This document shows, piece after piece, positions 63,383 to 64,000 of a DNA stretch of 64,000 bases; positions within the stretch are counted from its first letter, which is position 1; each line of letters opens with the position of its first letter. Under the pieces are notes generated by a model. That model was not told the origin of the DNA, did no database searches, and saw nothing but the letters and a program-made list of their open reading frames with translations. This stretch comes from Methanohalophilus euhalobius (lineage in GTDB: Archaea > Halobacteriota > Methanosarcinia > Methanosarcinales > Methanosarcinaceae), in NCBI RefSeq assembly GCF_900215215.1, contig NZ_OBDR01000003.1:1-64000 (forward strand), given 5' to 3'. The position numbers and the translations under genes are program-made.

Positions 63383-64000
63383 ATGAGGAAAATTACAACT
63401 AAACAGTTAGCAGAAGACTTGGACTACTATAAGGTAATTGATATAAGATCCATTGACGCCTATAATGGATGGAAAGAAGGGGCAGAGGCAAGAGGCGGAC
63501 ACATAAAGGGCGCAAAGTCACTGCCCTATAAATGGCTACACTATATTGACTGGATAGAGATAGTCAGAGTTAAAGGAATCCTGCCAGAGGATTCTCTGGT
63601 AATTTATGGGTATGACAGCCAGAGAGTAGAAGAAGTAGCAAAACAGTTTGAAAGGGCCGGATACTCCGACGTAACTGTTTTCAACGATTTTTATGAATGG
63701 GCAGAAAAAGATTTGCCCATGGAGCATCTTGAAAGATATAAGCATCTGGTTTCAGCGGATTGGCTTAACCAATTGATCACAACAAATAATGCTCCCAAAT
63801 ACAATAATAATAAATTCGTGATATGTCATTCTCATTACAGGAACCCTTCGGATTATGATGAAGGCCATATTCCCGGAGCAATCCCAATTGATACAAACTC
63901 CCTTGAGTCTCCAGAGACATGGAATCGCCGCTCACCTGAGGAATTAAAGAATGCACTGGAAGAGGCAGGCATAGCACATGATACAACAGTCATACTTTAT
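63383..64000 (+). CDS. Tandem-rhodanese thiosulfate sulfurtransferase (runs off window)
   Basis: At least 206 residues from ATG 63383. The first rhodanese domain: LDYYKVIDIRSIDAYNGWKEG and GHIKGAKSLPY, with a YGYDS loop where the catalytic Cys would sit (so this half is probably inactive). The second begins near residue 115 with VSADWLNQLI and has HYRNPSDYDEGHIPGAIPID. Its active-site loop, which should hold the Cys, lies beyond the window. Sulfur transfer from thiosulfate or a related donor is the family reaction. Confidence 0.88.
   Translation, partial: MRKITTKQLAEDLDYYKVIDIRSIDAYNGWKEGAEARGGHIKGAKSLPYKWLHYIDWIEIVRVKGILPEDSLVIYGYDSQRVEEVAKQFERAGYSDVTVFNDFYEWAEKDLPMEHLERYKHLVSADWLNQLITTNNAPKYNNNKFVICHSHYRNPSDYDEGHIPGAIPIDTNSLESPETWNRRSPEELKNALEEAGIAHDTTVILY

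Overview
This window comes from a methylotrophic methanogenic archaeon of the Methanosarcinaceae (Methanohalophilus or Methanolobus-like; the genus is an inference). The grounds are an Rnf complex operon that includes a membrane multihaem cytochrome c (MmcA) and the small eighth gene known from Methanosarcina, plus cofD (coenzyme F420), SepCysS, archaeal L44e/S27e/Nop10/aIF2, Csl4, Dph2 and archaeal small primase. Core genes have moderate GC, and many starts follow GGAGG or GGTGAT-type ribosome binding sites. No CRISPR array, rRNA or replication origin was seen.

Layout. 1-850: left part of an IS200/IS605-family element (tnpB running off the edge, frameshifted tnpA, end hairpin). 855-7655 (minus): mmcA-rnfCDGEAB plus a small membrane gene, divergent from apbE, which encodes the flavin transferase that loads FMN on Rnf subunits. 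8.9-19.0 kb: information processing genes: thpR, diadenylate cyclase dacZ, the ribosome-rescue pair pelA-rqcH, then priS-gins51-rpl44e-rps27e-aIF2alpha-nop10-PAC2-endoQ in one dense plus-strand run. 19.04-33.1 kb: an AT-rich accessory island that begins at a tRNA-Ser(CGA) gene. That tRNA carries an unusual insertion of about 34 nt in its D-arm. An imperfect copy of the tRNA 3' end lies at 32.55 kb, so the island looks like a tRNA-targeted integration. It holds only defence-like genes: a HEPN-HEAT-like protein, a DUF3696 AAA ATPase with a partner, a radical SAM enzyme, a five-gene operon (PLD-nuclease/SF2 helicase, 69-aa-class small protein, DndD-like SMC ATPase, 139-aa protein, Hsp90-like ATPase) and, just outside the repeat, a lone modified-base-reader-like domain. 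This is the best candidate for an undescribed system.

33.1-36.6 kb: chagasin-like lipoprotein, a broken MacB-type permease, a second permease scrap and cofD. 36.7-47.5 kb: HD phosphohydrolase, LpdD-like and UbiX genes (prenyl-FMN), tRNA-Pro, a ubiquitin-like protein, paired fluoride channels, YhbY, RecA-like ATPase, moaB, L10e, aIF2beta-TRAM, radical SAM/SPASM protein, trpS, pheS. 47.5-49.4 kb: a degraded transposase, a run of strong hairpins and a frameshifted secreted protein with a small membrane protein; this accessory segment cuts off the 3' end of a DUF362 gene. 50-57 kb: DUF531, GNAT, hpt-dph2, a solo tnpB element wedged into the operon, then rRNA methyltransferase-like gene, csl4, rpo11, SepCysS and tRNA-Gly(CCC). 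57.4-64 kb: K+ channel, polyprenol kinase-like gene, Ca2+/Na+ antiporter, FKBP lipoprotein, HtrA protease, a patch of gene remnants (integrase tail, beta-helix surface protein, winged helix) and a tandem rhodanese cut by the window end.

How the genes work together: the Rnf/MmcA/ApbE block is the membrane electron-transfer module; pelA-rqcH, thpR, the primase-GINS-translation cluster and the second translation cluster are housekeeping; the three accessory zones (IS ends, the 13-kb island, the 47.5-49.4 kb patch) interrupt these conserved runs.
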